The notes: generated by a model not told the origin, from the letters alone. A DNA stretch of 64,000 nucleotides from DATCJU01 sp036562635 (GCA_036562635.1 DATCJU010000081.1:1-64000), one strand, 5' to 3'. Counted from the first letter of the stretch, positions 54,539 through 63,338 are shown. Translations and numbers: made by a program.

Positions 54539-55333
54539 TCAGTCCGCGGAACGGGCGCGGCGGCGTCCACCGAGCAGGGCCCGCAGGTCACCCCAGACGG
54601 TGCGCACCGCCACGAACACCAGCAGGCACCCGAACAGCGCATCGGACAGCGCCGGGTCCATCACCACCGACCACTGGCTGGTCGCCACGGTGGCCACCAC
54701 GCCGGACAACCCGATCCACACCGCGTCACGCAGCGAGCCGTTGCCCTGGCGCAGGTTCCGCCAGCCGCCCAGCAGCGAGGTGGGCAGGATGACCAGCAGC
54801 GAGGTCCCCCTGGCCAGTGCGGCGGGCACCTGGAAGCCGAGCTGCATCACCGGCACCATCAACGAGCCACCCCCGATACCGGTGAGCGCCGAGACGATCC
54901 CGATCACCACGCCCACCGGCACCAGCAGTGCCAGCCGCCACCACTCGTGGTGCACCGCACCGGCCGGCACCCCCGGGTCCAGGATCAACCGCAGGGCGGT
55001 GGCCAGGGCCATCAGGGCGAACAACCAGCGCAGGAAGCTCAGCGGCGCCTTCGACAACAGTGCGGCACCGATCCAGGCACCGATCATGGTTCCGGCCGCG
55101 AGGCACACGGCGATCAGCACGTCCACCCTGCCGTGCACCCCGTAGCCGAACACCCCGGCGACGGCCAGTGGGGCCAGGGCGATGAAGGAGGTGGCCACGG
55201 CCTGTCGCTGGTCGTAGGCGCACCAGGCGACCAGCGCCGGGACGATCACCACACCGCCGCCCACGCCGAACAGACCGGCGAGCGCGCCGGCGAGGAGTCC
55301 GATGAGCACGAGCTTCCACCCTGGTGACCGCAC
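54539..55333 (-). CDS. TauE/SafE-family transporter
   Basis: 264 residues with about eight membrane helices. The two inverted halves each begin with the family's glycine-rich motif: AGLFGVGGGVVIVPALVAW near residue 20 and SALTGIGGGSLMVPVMQL near 155. TauE/SafE proteins export sulfite, sulfoacetate or related anions; the substrate cannot be read from sequence. It is a single leftward gene between convergent acs and divergent nhaA. Confidence 0.9.
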   Translation of the reverse strand: MRSPGWKLVLIGLLAGALAGLFGVGGGVVIVPALVAWCAYDQRQAVATSFIALAPLAVAGVFGYGVHGRVDVLIAVCLAAGTMIGAWIGAALLSKAPLSFLRWLFALMALATALRLILDPGVPAGAVHHEWWRLALLVPVGVVIGIVSALTGIGGGSLMVPVMQLGFQVPAALARGTSLLVILPTSLLGGWRNLRQGNGSLRDAVWIGLSGVVATVATSQWSVVMDPALSDALFGCLLVFVAVRTVWGDLRALLGGRRRARSAD

Positions 55334-55391
55334 GCAAGCACCCTAAGCCGACCCGACCGGAATTCCGCCGGTCCGATACGTCACACCTGTT

Positions 55392-55431
55392 CGGCGGACA
55401 TCCCGTGACCACGGCGGACACTCCGTGATCG
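55392..55431. repeat. Tandem 20-bp repeat upstream of nhaA
   Basis: CGGCGGACATCCCGTGACCA and CGGCGGACACTCCGTGATCG lie directly head to tail, with 15 of 20 positions identical. They sit in the divergent promoter region of the TauE and nhaA genes, about 120 bp upstream of nhaA, so they may be paired binding sites for one protein. Confidence 0.5.
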
Positions 55432-55550
55432 AAAAGACAAAAGCGGGCACCGACCTGCTCGGTTAGCATCGGGACGGGGCGTGCCGGGAAGTCTGGTCGG
55501 CGAGGGTTCTCCCCTGCCCGCCGTACGGTCACCACCTGGAGGTGCCTGGT

Positions 55551-56753
55551 TTGACCCGCCCCGCCCTCAACGAGTTCGCCCGCTACCTGCGCACCGAGAC
55601 CGTGGGTGGCATGGTGCTGCTCGGCGCCACCGCCATCGCCCTGATCTGGGCGAACTCCCCCTGGGGCGACAGCTACCGGGCACTGCGGGACCTGCGCGTC
55701 GGCCCGGAGGCGCTGCACCTGAACCTCACCGTCGGGGAGTGGGTCACGGACGGGCTGCTCGCCCTGTTCTTCTTCGTGGTGGGTCTGGAGCTCAAGCGGG
55801 AGCTGGTGATCGGTGAGCTGTCCCGCATCAAGGCCGCGGCCCTGCCCGTGATCGCCGCCCTCGGCGGCATGGTGGTGCCGGCCCTGCTGGCGTTCACCGT
55901 CAGCCACGGCACCCCGGGCGCGGACCGGGCCTGGGCCATCCCGGTGGCCACCGACATCGCCTTCGCCCTCGGGGTGCTCGCCGTCACCGCGACCCACATG
56001 CCGAGCAGCGCCCGGATATTCCTGCTCAGCCTCGCCGTGGCCGACGACCTCGGGGCGATCGCGGTGATCGCGGTGCTGTTCACCCAGGGCTTCGGCCTGG
56101 TCGCGTTCGCCGCGGCGATCGCCCTGTGCGGGGTGTACTGGTGGCTGCAGCGCAAGCGGGTCACCTCACCGTTGCTGTACGTCCCCCTGGCCGTGGCGGT
56201 GTGGGTCGCGGTGCACGCCTCCGGTATCCACGCCACCATCGCCGGGGTCGCCCTCGGTCTGCTCACCCGGGTCCGGCGCGACCCGTACGAGAAGGAGTCC
56301 CCGGTGATCCGCCTGGAGCACCGGCTGCAGCCGTGGTCGGCCGGGCTGGCCGTGCCGGTGTTCGCGCTGTTCGCCGCCGGGGTCCCCGTCAGTGCGTCGG
56401 CGCTGGGCGAGATGTTCCGGGACCGGGTGGCCGTCGGGGTGATCGTCGGTCTGGTGGTGGGCAAGCTGGTCGGCATCTTCGGCGCGTCGGCACTGGCGGT
56501 GCGGCTGCGCCTGGCTACCAAGCCGGCGGACCTGGGCTGGCGGGACATGGCCGCGGTGGCCATGCTCGGCGGCGTCGGGTTCACCGTGAGCCTGCTCATC
56601 GCCGAACTGTCCCTGCAGGGGGACGCCGCGGAACGGGCCAAGGCGGCCGTGCTCGTCGCCTCCCTGATCGCGTCGCTGCTCGCCGCCGTCATGCTGGTGC
56701 GCCGCAGCCGGGTGCACCGTGACAACGCTTCCGGATCATCCGGCACCCGCTAG
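55551..56753 (+). CDS. nhaA: Na+/H+ antiporter NhaA
   Basis: About 400 residues, 12 helices. It exchanges sodium for protons across the membrane. The family core is clear: IPVATDIAFALGVLAVTATH (helix IV, with the TDIAFALG loop) and LSLAVADDLGAIAVIAVLF, holding the adjacent aspartates that carry the ions. A GTG at 55542 overlaps GGAGG itself, while the TTG at 55551 (LTRPALNEFARYLRTE) has that GGAGG eight bases upstream, so the TTG is the better start. It begins a rightward row with the holin-like and epoxide hydrolase genes, separated by short gaps. Confidence 0.93.
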   Translation: MTRPALNEFARYLRTETVGGMVLLGATAIALIWANSPWGDSYRALRDLRVGPEALHLNLTVGEWVTDGLLALFFFVVGLELKRELVIGELSRIKAAALPVIAALGGMVVPALLAFTVSHGTPGADRAWAIPVATDIAFALGVLAVTATHMPSSARIFLLSLAVADDLGAIAVIAVLFTQGFGLVAFAAAIALCGVYWWLQRKRVTSPLLYVPLAVAVWVAVHASGIHATIAGVALGLLTRVRRDPYEKESPVIRLEHRLQPWSAGLAVPVFALFAAGVPVSASALGEMFRDRVAVGVIVGLVVGKLVGIFGASALAVRLRLATKPADLGWRDMAAVAMLGGVGFTVSLLIAELSLQGDAAERAKAAVLVASLIASLLAAVMLVRRSRVHRDNASGSSGTR

Positions 56754-56792
56754 GGCGCGGCATTCCGGCCGGTGCGTGCGGCACATGGCACG

Positions 56793-57368
56793 ATGACCAT
56801 CGTGACCAGCCAGCACAACCACAACGGTGGCGAGCGCGGCGGACGCCCGGCCGCCGGGCTCCCGCCCGTGCCGTCGATTCCCCTGTCCGACGAGAGGCTC
56901 GCCGGAGGCGCACACATCTCGGGCGGCTCGCCGAACGGGCAGTCCATCGGCGGGCTGGTTCGCGAGGCGACCATCCACCTGTCCACCCTGATCCGTTCCG
57001 AGGTGGAGCTGGCGAAGATCGAGATCGCCGCCGAGGTGAAGAAGGGGCTGCGCGGCAGTGTCTACTTCATCCTCGCGCTGTCCGTCCTGATCTTCGGCTC
57101 GTTCTTTTTCTTCTTCGCCCTCGCCGAGCTGCTCGCCGACCTCGGGCTGTACCGCTCCGCCGCGTTCGGCATCGTGTTCCTCCTGATGCTGCTCACCGCC
57201 GCGCTGTTCGCCCTGCTCGGCTACCGGCGGGTGCGCACGCTGCGCAAGCCCGAACGCACCATCAACGCGGTCCGGGACACCGCGTCCACGCTGGCGCACC
57301 TGGGCCACGGCAACGGGCAGCACGACAGCCGGGACACGGACCGACCGAGCCACCGGCCGGTGGCCTGA
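56793..57368 (+). CDS. Phage-holin-family (Actinobacterial) membrane protein
   Basis: 191 residues, starting MTIVTSQHNHNGGERGGRPA. A disordered N-terminal 60 residues is followed by GLVREATIHLSTLIRSEVEL, AKIEIAAEVKKGLRGSVYFI and two membrane helices with a run of five phenylalanines (FGSFFFFFALAELLADLGL). This is the pattern of the phage_holin_3_6 family and of Rv3669 in M. tuberculosis, located before ephE. It probably has nothing to do with phage; function unknown. A longer start at 56772 is possible. Confidence 0.88.
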   Translation: MTIVTSQHNHNGGERGGRPAAGLPPVPSIPLSDERLAGGAHISGGSPNGQSIGGLVREATIHLSTLIRSEVELAKIEIAAEVKKGLRGSVYFILALSVLIFGSFFFFFALAELLADLGLYRSAAFGIVFLLMLLTAALFALLGYRRVRTLRKPERTINAVRDTASTLAHLGHGNGQHDSRDTDRPSHRPVA

Positions 57369-57390
57369 GCCCTGCCCGTTCAGCATCGGG

Positions 57391-58332
57391 ATGGTGCGGC
57401 GAAGACCACCGGATCCGTCCGTGGTGCGGATCAGCGGCCCGTGGACCCACCGGGACATCTCGGCGAACGGTATCCGGCTGCACGTCGCGGAGGCCGGGAG
57501 CGGCCCGCTGGTGCTGTTGCTGCACGGCTTCCCCGAGTTCTGGTGGTCCTGGCGCCACCAGCTCATCGCCCTGGCCGACGCCGGTTTCCGCGCCGTGGCC
57601 GTGGACCTGCGTGGCTACGGCGACTCGGACAAGCCGCCACGCGGCTACGACGGCTGGACCCTGGCCGGGGACGTGGCCGGGTTGGTCCGGGCACTGGGTG
57701 AGCGGAAGGCGGCGCTGGTCGGGCACGACTGGGGCGGGCTGCTCGCCTGGACCGCGGCCGCCCTGCACCCGCGGCTGTTCACCCATGTCGCGGTCCTGGC
57801 CGCCCCACACCCGCTGGCCCTGCGGCGGGCGATGTGGCGGCGGCCGCGCTGGCAGGGGCTGGCGGCGGCGCACGTACTGAGTGCCCAGCTGCCCGTTCTG
57901 CCCGAACGGCGCCTGGTGCACCGGTCGGCTGCCCTCGTGGAGCGGATGCTGCGCAACTGGTCCGGTCCGAAGTGGACGGTCGCCCCCGAGTTCGACGACG
58001 TGGTGCGGAACAACCGGACGGCCATGCAGGTCCCAGGGGTGGCGCACTGTGCGCTGGAGTACTTCCGGTGGGCGGTGCGGTCCCAGCTACGCGGTGAGGG
58101 GCGGCGTTTCGCCGAGGCCGTGGACCGTCGACTGCAGGTCCCGGTGCTGCAGCTGCACGGCGCGGAGGACCCCTGCCTGCTGGAGTCCACGGCCCGCGCG
58201 TCGTCCCCCTGGTTCGGTCCGGGCTCGACGTACCGGGTGCTGCCCGAGGTGGGGCACTTCCCCCACCAGGAGGCCCCGCACACCACCAGCCGCATCCTCA
58301 CCGAGTTCCTGAGCGGCGGGACGGGCCGGTAG
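57391..58332 (+). CDS. Epoxide hydrolase-like alpha/beta hydrolase (EphE type)
   Basis: 313 residues. HGFPEFWWSWRHQ (oxyanion HGxP motif, residues 45-57), nucleophile Asp113 in GHDWGG, the acid in HGAEDPC and catalytic His in EVGHFPHQE. This is the epoxide hydrolase/haloalkane dehalogenase branch; the tyrosines that open the epoxide ring would be in the cap domain. By order it matches ephE (Rv3670), next to the MarP gene. The gene is convergent with marP, with only 21 bp between stops. Confidence 0.88.
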   Translation: MVRRRPPDPSVVRISGPWTHRDISANGIRLHVAEAGSGPLVLLLHGFPEFWWSWRHQLIALADAGFRAVAVDLRGYGDSDKPPRGYDGWTLAGDVAGLVRALGERKAALVGHDWGGLLAWTAAALHPRLFTHVAVLAAPHPLALRRAMWRRPRWQGLAAAHVLSAQLPVLPERRLVHRSAALVERMLRNWSGPKWTVAPEFDDVVRNNRTAMQVPGVAHCALEYFRWAVRSQLRGEGRRFAEAVDRRLQVPVLQLHGAEDPCLLESTARASSPWFGPGSTYRVLPEVGHFPHQEAPHTTSRILTEFLSGGTGR

Positions 58333-58353
58333 CGGCCCGCCCTGCCGTCCGGA

Positions 58354-59538
58354 CTAGAGCGCGCAGGCGCCGGTGGCCACCCGCCGGTCGAGCTGGGCCG
58401 CCTGCCGTACCTCCTGGGCCACCTCCTCGGCGGTCAGCACGAACCCGGTGTCCGGGTCGTCCACGGCGGCCCCGAACACCACACCGAGCACCCGGCCCTG
58501 CGGGTCCACCATCGGCCCGCCCGAGTTCCCGCTGCGCACCAGGGCGCGGACCGTGTAGACCTCGCGCTGCACGGTGCGGTCGTCGTAGATGTCCGGGCCG
58601 CGCAGGGTGATCCGGTCCCGTATCCGGGCCGCCGAGGCGGTGTAGGGCCCGTCCAGGGGGTAGCCGAGCACGATCGCGTCGTCCCCGGACCGGGCGGGTT
58701 CCGTGGCGAACGGCAGGGGTTCCGCGGTCAGCCCCGGCACGGCCAGGACGGCGATGTCCTTGGCGGCGTCGTAGTGCACCACGACGGCCTCGAGCTGTCC
58801 CCGGCCCACCTCGATGCTGACCTGGTCGGTGCCGGCGACCACGTGCGCGTTCGTCATGACCCGTTCGGGGGCGACCACGAATCCGGTGCCCTCCAGGGCG
58901 CGGGAGCAGGACGGTGCCCGGCCGCGCACCTTCACCACGCTGGCCCGTACCTGCTGCACCACCGGGCTGGACTGCAACGCCGGGTCGGGCGGGTCCACCG
59001 CGGTGACCGGTGTGTCCGCGAACGGGGCCAGCGCCGCGGGAAAACCGGAGGCGTCCAGTAGTTTGCGCAGGTCGTTGGGGAGTTCACGGGCGGCCGCGGG
59101 CATCATCCCGTCCACCGCACCGAGCACCCGGGAACTGCGCAGCGCCCCGGTCAGACCGGGCATCCCGCTGACGTTGGTCAGCGGCAGCGCGATGAGCCAG
59201 GCCACGACGAGCACCACGAGGCCCTGCACCAGGGCGCCCAGCGCGTTGTCCACCCCGGCCAGGCGGCGGGAGGTGATGCGGTCCCGCATCGCCCGGCCCA
59301 ACCAGACCCCGAGGGTCTCACCGAGGGCCACCAGGAGCACCACCACGGCCACCGCGAAGGCGACCTTGGTGGGCACGCTGGTGAACTGCTCCACCAGCAA
59401 CGGAGCCAGCCGTACCCCCAGGACGGCGCCCAGCAGGACGCCGGCGAAGGCGGGCAGGGCGGTGAGCATGCCCTGACGGGCGCCGGAGATGGCGGCGAGT
59501 ACCGCGAGCAGCACCACCAGCAGGTCGACCCAGTTCAC
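58354..59538 (-). CDS. marP: MarP-type membrane serine protease
   Basis: 394 residues. Four N-terminal membrane helices (CvpA-like, VDLLVVLLAVLAAISGARQG onward to residue 150) are followed by a periplasmic chymotrypsin-fold protease with the triad His in MTNAHVVAG, Asp in DAAKDIAVL and Ser in VRSGNSGGPM. Two cysteines (APSCSRAL and the final GACAL) fit the disulfide of MarP. In M. tuberculosis the enzyme protects against acid and oxidative stress. The GTG at 59538 with GGAGG eight bases upstream sets the start; a longer frame to 59676 covers the Nudix gene and is rejected. Order with Nudix, thioredoxin and nth genes matches mycobacteria. Confidence 0.95.
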   Translation of the reverse strand: MNWVDLLVVLLAVLAAISGARQGMLTALPAFAGVLLGAVLGVRLAPLLVEQFTSVPTKVAFAVAVVVLLVALGETLGVWLGRAMRDRITSRRLAGVDNALGALVQGLVVLVVAWLIALPLTNVSGMPGLTGALRSSRVLGAVDGMMPAAARELPNDLRKLLDASGFPAALAPFADTPVTAVDPPDPALQSSPVVQQVRASVVKVRGRAPSCSRALEGTGFVVAPERVMTNAHVVAGTDQVSIEVGRGQLEAVVVHYDAAKDIAVLAVPGLTAEPLPFATEPARSGDDAIVLGYPLDGPYTASAARIRDRITLRGPDIYDDRTVQREVYTVRALVRSGNSGGPMVDPQGRVLGVVFGAAVDDPDTGFVLTAEEVAQEVRQAAQLDRRVATGACAL

Positions 59539-59563
59539 GTCCGAACCTCCGGCGTCGCACCGC

Positions 59564-60265
59564 TCACGCATCCACCTCCGACCCGACGGCGCGGAGCGCC
59601 GCATCGAGATCACGTACGTCCGAGACGTCCCACGGCCGCTCCCATCCGCCCAGGCGGAGCAGGGTGGACAGCACACCGCCGGTGAAACCCCACACCAGCA
59701 TGCCGGGTGCCGCGAAGGCCGGGCCGACGTACCCCGAGGCGTGTCGCACCCGGAACCGGTTCGCCGGATCGACCAGGTGGGCGACCGGGATGCGGGCCAC
59801 GGCGGCGGTCTCGCCGGGGTCCACCGGTGCCACCGGGCACGGCTCCTGCCAGTGCGCCAGCACCGGGGTCACCAGGAATCTCGACGGAGTGACGTACAGC
59901 TCGGGCAGCAGCGCCACCGGCCGCACGCCCTCCGGCAGCACCCCGACCTCCTCCCGCGCCTCACGCAACGCGGCGGCGATCGGGCTGTCGTCCTCGGGGT
60001 CGATGCGGCCGCCGGGGAAGGCGACCTGGCCGGAGTGCGAGGTCAGTCCGTCGGCTCGGCGCAGGAGCAGGACGTCCGGACCGGTCCCCGGCCCCAGACC
60101 GTCCTCACCGAACAGGACGAGCACCGCAGCGGGGCGTCCCTGCCCGTTCTCCGGCGCCCGGACCCGGGTGAGGGCGCTCGCGGTGAGCCCGCGGGTCGCC
60201 TCCACCAGGCGCCGGAGCCACACCGGAACCGTCTGCGGGTCGACCAGGGGTCCGCTCGCGCTCAT
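59564..60265 (-). CDS. Coenzyme A pyrophosphatase-type Nudix hydrolase
   Basis: 233 residues. LTSHSGQVAFPGGRIDPEDD (the UPF0035/CoA motif LLTxRxxxLxxHxGxVxFPGG) runs into the Nudix box GGRIDPEDDSPIAAALREAR-EEVGV. This variant hydrolyses CoA to 3',5'-ADP and phosphopantetheine. Start ATG at 60265, with GGGAGG just upstream. The same ribosome-binding sequence and start codon are repeated 86 bp upstream. Corresponds to Rv3672c. Metal-dependent, cytoplasmic. Confidence 0.93.
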   Translation of the reverse strand: MSASGPLVDPQTVPVWLRRLVEATRGLTASALTRVRAPENGQGRPAAVLVLFGEDGLGPGTGPDVLLLRRADGLTSHSGQVAFPGGRIDPEDDSPIAAALREAREEVGVLPEGVRPVALLPELYVTPSRFLVTPVLAHWQEPCPVAPVDPGETAAVARIPVAHLVDPANRFRVRHASGYVGPAFAAPGMLVWGFTGGVLSTLLRLGGWERPWDVSDVRDLDAALRAVGSEVDA

Positions 60266-60351
60266 CCACCCTCCCGTGTCCTGCGGGGCACCCGCACCCG
60301 GCGATCGGCTCTCGTGAACCTGGCGCTACAGGCTTCACGACGGCGGCTCAT
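60262..60351 (-). other. Possible 29-codon ORF upstream of the Nudix gene
   Basis: ATG at 60351 with CAGGAGG before it opens a frame beginning MSRRREACSARFTRADRR whose stop overlaps the Nudix start (ATGA). The upstream 40 bp is an 80 percent copy of the 40 bp at the Nudix start, so the frame may be a by-product of a small duplication. Confidence 0.25.
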
Positions 60352-60387
60352 CCGGCCTCCTGTGTCCTGCGACGCACCCGTGTCCGG
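60262..60387. repeat. 40-bp imperfect direct repeat around the Nudix ribosome binding site
   Basis: 60262-60301 and 60348-60387 agree at 32 of 40 positions and both contain a ribosome binding site and ATG on the leftward strand. The 46-bp spacer has no obvious function. Confidence 0.6.
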
Positions 60388-60430
60388 TCGGTTGTCCCGA
60401 GCCCGGGGACGTGGGCTCCGTCGCCCTGGC

Positions 60431-61084
60431 TCACGGCGTCTCCTGTCCCAGAAGCCGGGTGACCGCCTCCCTCACCTGTTCCGAACTCCGGAAGGGCACG
60501 GGTGGTTCCACCGGCCGGATCCGACCGTCCGCGGTCACCAGGTAGGACAGCGGCAGCACCGGTGCCGTGCCGAGGGCGCCGCGCACCCGGTCGTCGGTGT
60601 CGTGCACCGCGAGCAGTCGGACGTCGAGTGCGTCGAGCAACCGCAACCCGTCCTCCTGGGAGCTCTGCACCTGGAGCGCGACGACCGGTACCGCGTCGGG
60701 CTGGGCGGCGTACTCGGCGAGGGCGGGCAGTTCGTCCCGGCACGGCTGGCACCAGGAGGCCCACAGGTTGACCAGGACGGGCCGGCCGGCCAACAGGGTG
60801 CCCAGGTCCACCGAGGTGCCGTCCGCCAGGCACGTGACGGTGATCCCGGTCAGGGCGGCGGGTCCCGTAGCGTCCGGCTGGGCCGGGGCGCAGGACGGGA
60901 GCGCGGCGGCGGTGCGCAGCTGGGCCAGTTCGGCGGGGTCCGCGGTCCGCGCGCTGCCGACCGGGGGTGTGGCCGGGTCGGAGCCGGTGTCCTGGCGCGG
61001 CCACAACGCGACCAGGCCCGCCACCGCCAGCACCACCACGACGACCGTCCAGCGCAGGGCGCTGCGGACCTCGGGGTCGGTCAC
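60431..61084 (-). CDS. Membrane-anchored thioredoxin-like (TlpA) protein
   Basis: 217 residues. A single N-terminal helix (LRWTVVVVVLAVAGLVALWP) holds a periplasmic thioredoxin fold with WASWCQPCRDELPALAEYAA (active CxxC) near residue 108-117 and the cis-proline region TAPVLPLSYLVTADGRI. Two further cysteines (SCAPAQ, TCLADG) may form a structural disulfide. It probably reduces or isomerises exported disulfides. The GTG at 61084 overlaps the nth stop (GTGA). Corresponds to Rv3673c. Confidence 0.93.
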   Translation of the reverse strand: MTDPEVRSALRWTVVVVVLAVAGLVALWPRQDTGSDPATPPVGSARTADPAELAQLRTAAALPSCAPAQPDATGPAALTGITVTCLADGTSVDLGTLLAGRPVLVNLWASWCQPCRDELPALAEYAAQPDAVPVVALQVQSSQEDGLRLLDALDVRLLAVHDTDDRVRGALGTAPVLPLSYLVTADGRIRPVEPPVPFRSSEQVREAVTRLLGQETP

Positions 61085-61953
61085 CGCCCCGCACCTCCGG
61101 GGGTGGTCGCGTTCGGACCGGGCGTCGGGGTGACCACCCGGTCGTCCGGGGTGGTGTCGGTCCCGGCGTCCGTTCCCGCCCCACCGGGGGTGGGTCCGAG
61201 CCCGACCAGGGCGAGCAGGTGTTCGGTCTCCGGGCCCCGTACCAGCCGTGCCGCCTCCCGGGGGTCCACCGGTCCGACGCCGAACGAGGGGCAGTCCCGG
61301 GCCAGGAAGCAGGCCCCGCACGCGGGCCGGCGGGCGTGGCAGATCCGCCGCCCGTGGAAGATCACCCGGTGGGAGAGCATGGTCCATTCCTTGCGGGGGA
61401 CCAGTTCGGCCACCGCCTGTTCCACCTTCACCGGGTCGGTCTCCTGGGTCCAGTTCCAGCGACGAACCAACCGGCCGAAGTGCGTATCCACGGTGATACC
61501 GGGTATGCCGAAGGCGTTCCCGAGAATGACGTTGGCGGTCTTGCGGCCCACCCCGGGCAGCTTGACCAGGTCCTCCATCCGTCGCGGTACCTCGCCGCCG
61601 TGCCGCTCGACCAAGGCCGCGCCCAGGCCCATGATCGCGGCGGCCTTGTTCCGGTAGAAGCCGGTGGGCCGGATCAGCTCCTCCAGTTCGGTGCGGTCGG
61701 CTCCGGCGTAGTCGGCGGCGGTGCGGTACCGGGCGAACAGGGCGGGGGTGACCTCGTTGACCCGCTTGTCGGTGCACTGCGCGGACAGGATCACCGCGAC
61801 GGCGAGTTCGAGGGGGTTGGAGAAGTTCAGTTCGCAGTGCGCGTCCGGGTACCCCTCGGTGAGGGCGCGTACCATGCGGCGCACGCGTCGCACGAGCGCG
61901 AGGCGGGACTCCCCGGCCGGCTGGGTGGGACCTCGGCGGGCGGTTGCGGGCAC
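61081..61953 (-). CDS. nth: Endonuclease III
   Basis: 290 residues. DNA glycosylase/AP lyase for oxidised pyrimidines. HhH motif LVKLPGVGRKTANVILGNAF with the catalytic lysine, followed by TVDTHFGRLVRRW (catalytic Asp) and the iron-sulfur cluster CHARRPACGACFLARDC (C-x6-C-x2-C-x5-C). A proline/threonine-rich C-terminal tail of about 50 residues is longer than in most family members. The GTG at 61953 (VPATARRGPTQP) is the probable start; the ORF opens at 62019. Confidence 0.95.
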   Translation of the reverse strand: MPATARRGPTQPAGESRLALVRRVRRMVRALTEGYPDAHCELNFSNPLELAVAVILSAQCTDKRVNEVTPALFARYRTAADYAGADRTELEELIRPTGFYRNKAAAIMGLGAALVERHGGEVPRRMEDLVKLPGVGRKTANVILGNAFGIPGITVDTHFGRLVRRWNWTQETDPVKVEQAVAELVPRKEWTMLSHRVIFHGRRICHARRPACGACFLARDCPSFGVGPVDPREAARLVRGPETEHLLALVGLGPTPGGAGTDAGTDTTPDDRVVTPTPGPNATTPGGAGR

Positions 61954-62038
61954 GCGGTCCAGACTACGGGCCGCGCCGGGACGTGGGGTGGGCCCGCACC
62001 GGTCAGCCCGTGTACGCAAACCAGTGACCGCCGTTCGA

Positions 62039-62051
62039 GTGAATCATTCAC
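62039..62051. promoter_or_regulatory. Palindrome in the nth divergent promoter region
   Basis: GTGAATCATTCAC is a perfect 6+1+6 inverted repeat about 85 bp from the nth start and 100 bp from the divergent membrane-protein gene. Possible operator. Confidence 0.35.
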
Positions 62052-62148
62052 CCGAATTAGCGAATCTCACACATGGTTTAGATGACACGTGGTGTTGGCC
62101 ACCCCGCCGCGTGGCGCGGAAACCGAATACGGGAGGATCCGTGACGTC

Positions 62149-62406
62149 ATGACTGCCTGGTTCGTCGCCCTCGTACCGCTCGCCGTGATGGCGTTCGCCC
62201 TCTTCATGGAACGCGTGGAGAACCGTCTCCGGCACGTCGCAGTGCAGGAGGACGAGGTCGAAGCGCTGCTGGAGAACGCCCGCCCCGACGAGGTGCGGGC
62301 CCTGTTCGGTTCGGGCATCGGCCGGGCCCTGGAACTATTCCGGCTTCGCCGAGTCGGTGGGCGTACCGGCAACCGCCGCCCCACCCGTTCGTCCAGGCAG
62401 TCCTAG
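62149..62406 (+). CDS. Small membrane protein beside crp
   Basis: 85 residues. One N-terminal helix (MTAWFVALVPLAVMAFALFM), then a cytoplasmic acidic helix (HVAVQEDEVEALLENARPDE) and a basic tail. Corresponds by place and layout to Rv3675, between nth and crp. GGGAGG lies 12 bases before the ATG at 62149; an in-frame start at 62089 is possible but adds no recognisable sequence. Function unknown. Confidence 0.8.
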   Translation: MTAWFVALVPLAVMAFALFMERVENRLRHVAVQEDEVEALLENARPDEVRALFGSGIGRALELFRLRRVGGRTGNRRPTRSSRQS

Positions 62407-62507
62407 ACTGCAGGGAGTGATCGGCGGCAATTCGCCGGCTGCGGGGCCTGCACGCGCTCGCGGACCGGCACGTCAGACGGCCGCCGCGTCTCGACAGGAG
62501 GGACGAG

Positions 62508-63182
62508 GTGGACGAGACCCTGGCCCGCGCAGGCATCTTCCAAGGGGTTGAGCCGGCTGCCGCAGAAGCGCTCGCGCAGTCGCTGGAACCGGTGGAGTTC
62601 CCGCGCGGCCACGTGATCTTCGCGGAGGGTGAGCCCGGCGACCGGCTGTACATCATCCAGTCGGGTAAGGTCAAGATCGGCCGCAAGTCCGCGGACGGCA
62701 GGGAGAACCTGCTGGCCATCATGGGTCCGGCGGACATGTTCGGCGAGCTCTCCATCTTCGATCCGGGGCCGCGTACCTCGACGGCGACCACCGTCACCGA
62801 GGTACGGGCGGTGAGCATGGACCGCCCCGCACTGCGGGAGTGGATCTCCAAGCGCCCGGAGATCGCCGAGCAGCTGCTGCGCGTGCTGGCACGCCGGTTG
62901 CGCCGGACGAACAACATGCTCGCCGACCTGATCTTCACCGACGTGCCGGGTCGTGTGGCGAAGGCACTGCTGCAGCTCGCCCAGCGTTTCGGCAGCCAGG
63001 AGGCCGGACTGCTGCGGGTGACGCACGACCTGACCCAGGAGGAGATCGCCCAGCTCGTGGGCGCCTCCCGGGAGACGGTGAACAAGGCGCTGGCGGACTT
63101 CGCGCATCGCGGCTGGCTGCGCCTGGAGGGCAAGAGCGTGCTCATCCTGGATCCGGAGCGGCTGGCGCGGCGCGCGCGCTGA
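62508..63182 (+). CDS. crp: Crp/GlxR-type cAMP-responsive regulator
   Basis: 224 residues. The cyclic nucleotide-binding domain has GHVIFAEGEPGDRLYIIQSG and the phosphate cassette FGELSIFDPGPRTSTATTV. The C-terminal HTH domain shows THDLTQEEIAQLVGASRETV and NKALADFAHRGWLRLEGKSV. This is the Crp (Rv3676)/GlxR global regulator of actinobacteria, binding TGTGA-N6-TCACA palindromes. The start is a GTG at 62508 with GGAGGGACGAG upstream. Several candidate sites lie within this window. Confidence 0.95.
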   Translation: MDETLARAGIFQGVEPAAAEALAQSLEPVEFPRGHVIFAEGEPGDRLYIIQSGKVKIGRKSADGRENLLAIMGPADMFGELSIFDPGPRTSTATTVTEVRAVSMDRPALREWISKRPEIAEQLLRVLARRLRRTNNMLADLIFTDVPGRVAKALLQLAQRFGSQEAGLLRVTHDLTQEEIAQLVGASRETVNKALADFAHRGWLRLEGKSVLILDPERLARRAR

Positions 63183-63197
63183 GCGGAAGCCGACCTC

Positions 63198-63231
63198 ACC
63201 GGCCCGTCGCACCTCGGTGCGGCGGGCCGGT
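63198..63231 (+). terminator. Hairpin terminator after crp
   Basis: A 14-base arm (ACCGGCCCGTCGCA) pairs with 63218-63231 with one mismatch, a few bases past the crp stop. Confidence 0.7.
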
Positions 63232-63290
63232 GTCGTCTGTCCTCCGGTTGCCCCTTCCCCGCTGCGGGTGCGACCCGGGCCCGGACACAA

Positions 63291-63338
63291 CACGAGGGGC
63301 CGGATGCCGCCCCCGACGCGACATACCGGCCCCTCGTG
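63291..63338. terminator. Second hairpin downstream of crp
   Basis: CACGAGGGGCCGG (63291-63303) and CCGGCCCCTCGTG (63326-63338) pair perfectly around a 22-base loop. It may back up the crp terminator or end an unseen leftward transcript. Confidence 0.55.

Noticed and set aside
56793..57368. Prophage remnant suggested by the holin-family label
   Set aside because: Its order before the epoxide hydrolase and MarP genes is the conserved chromosomal order in mycobacteria, with no other phage genes nearby.
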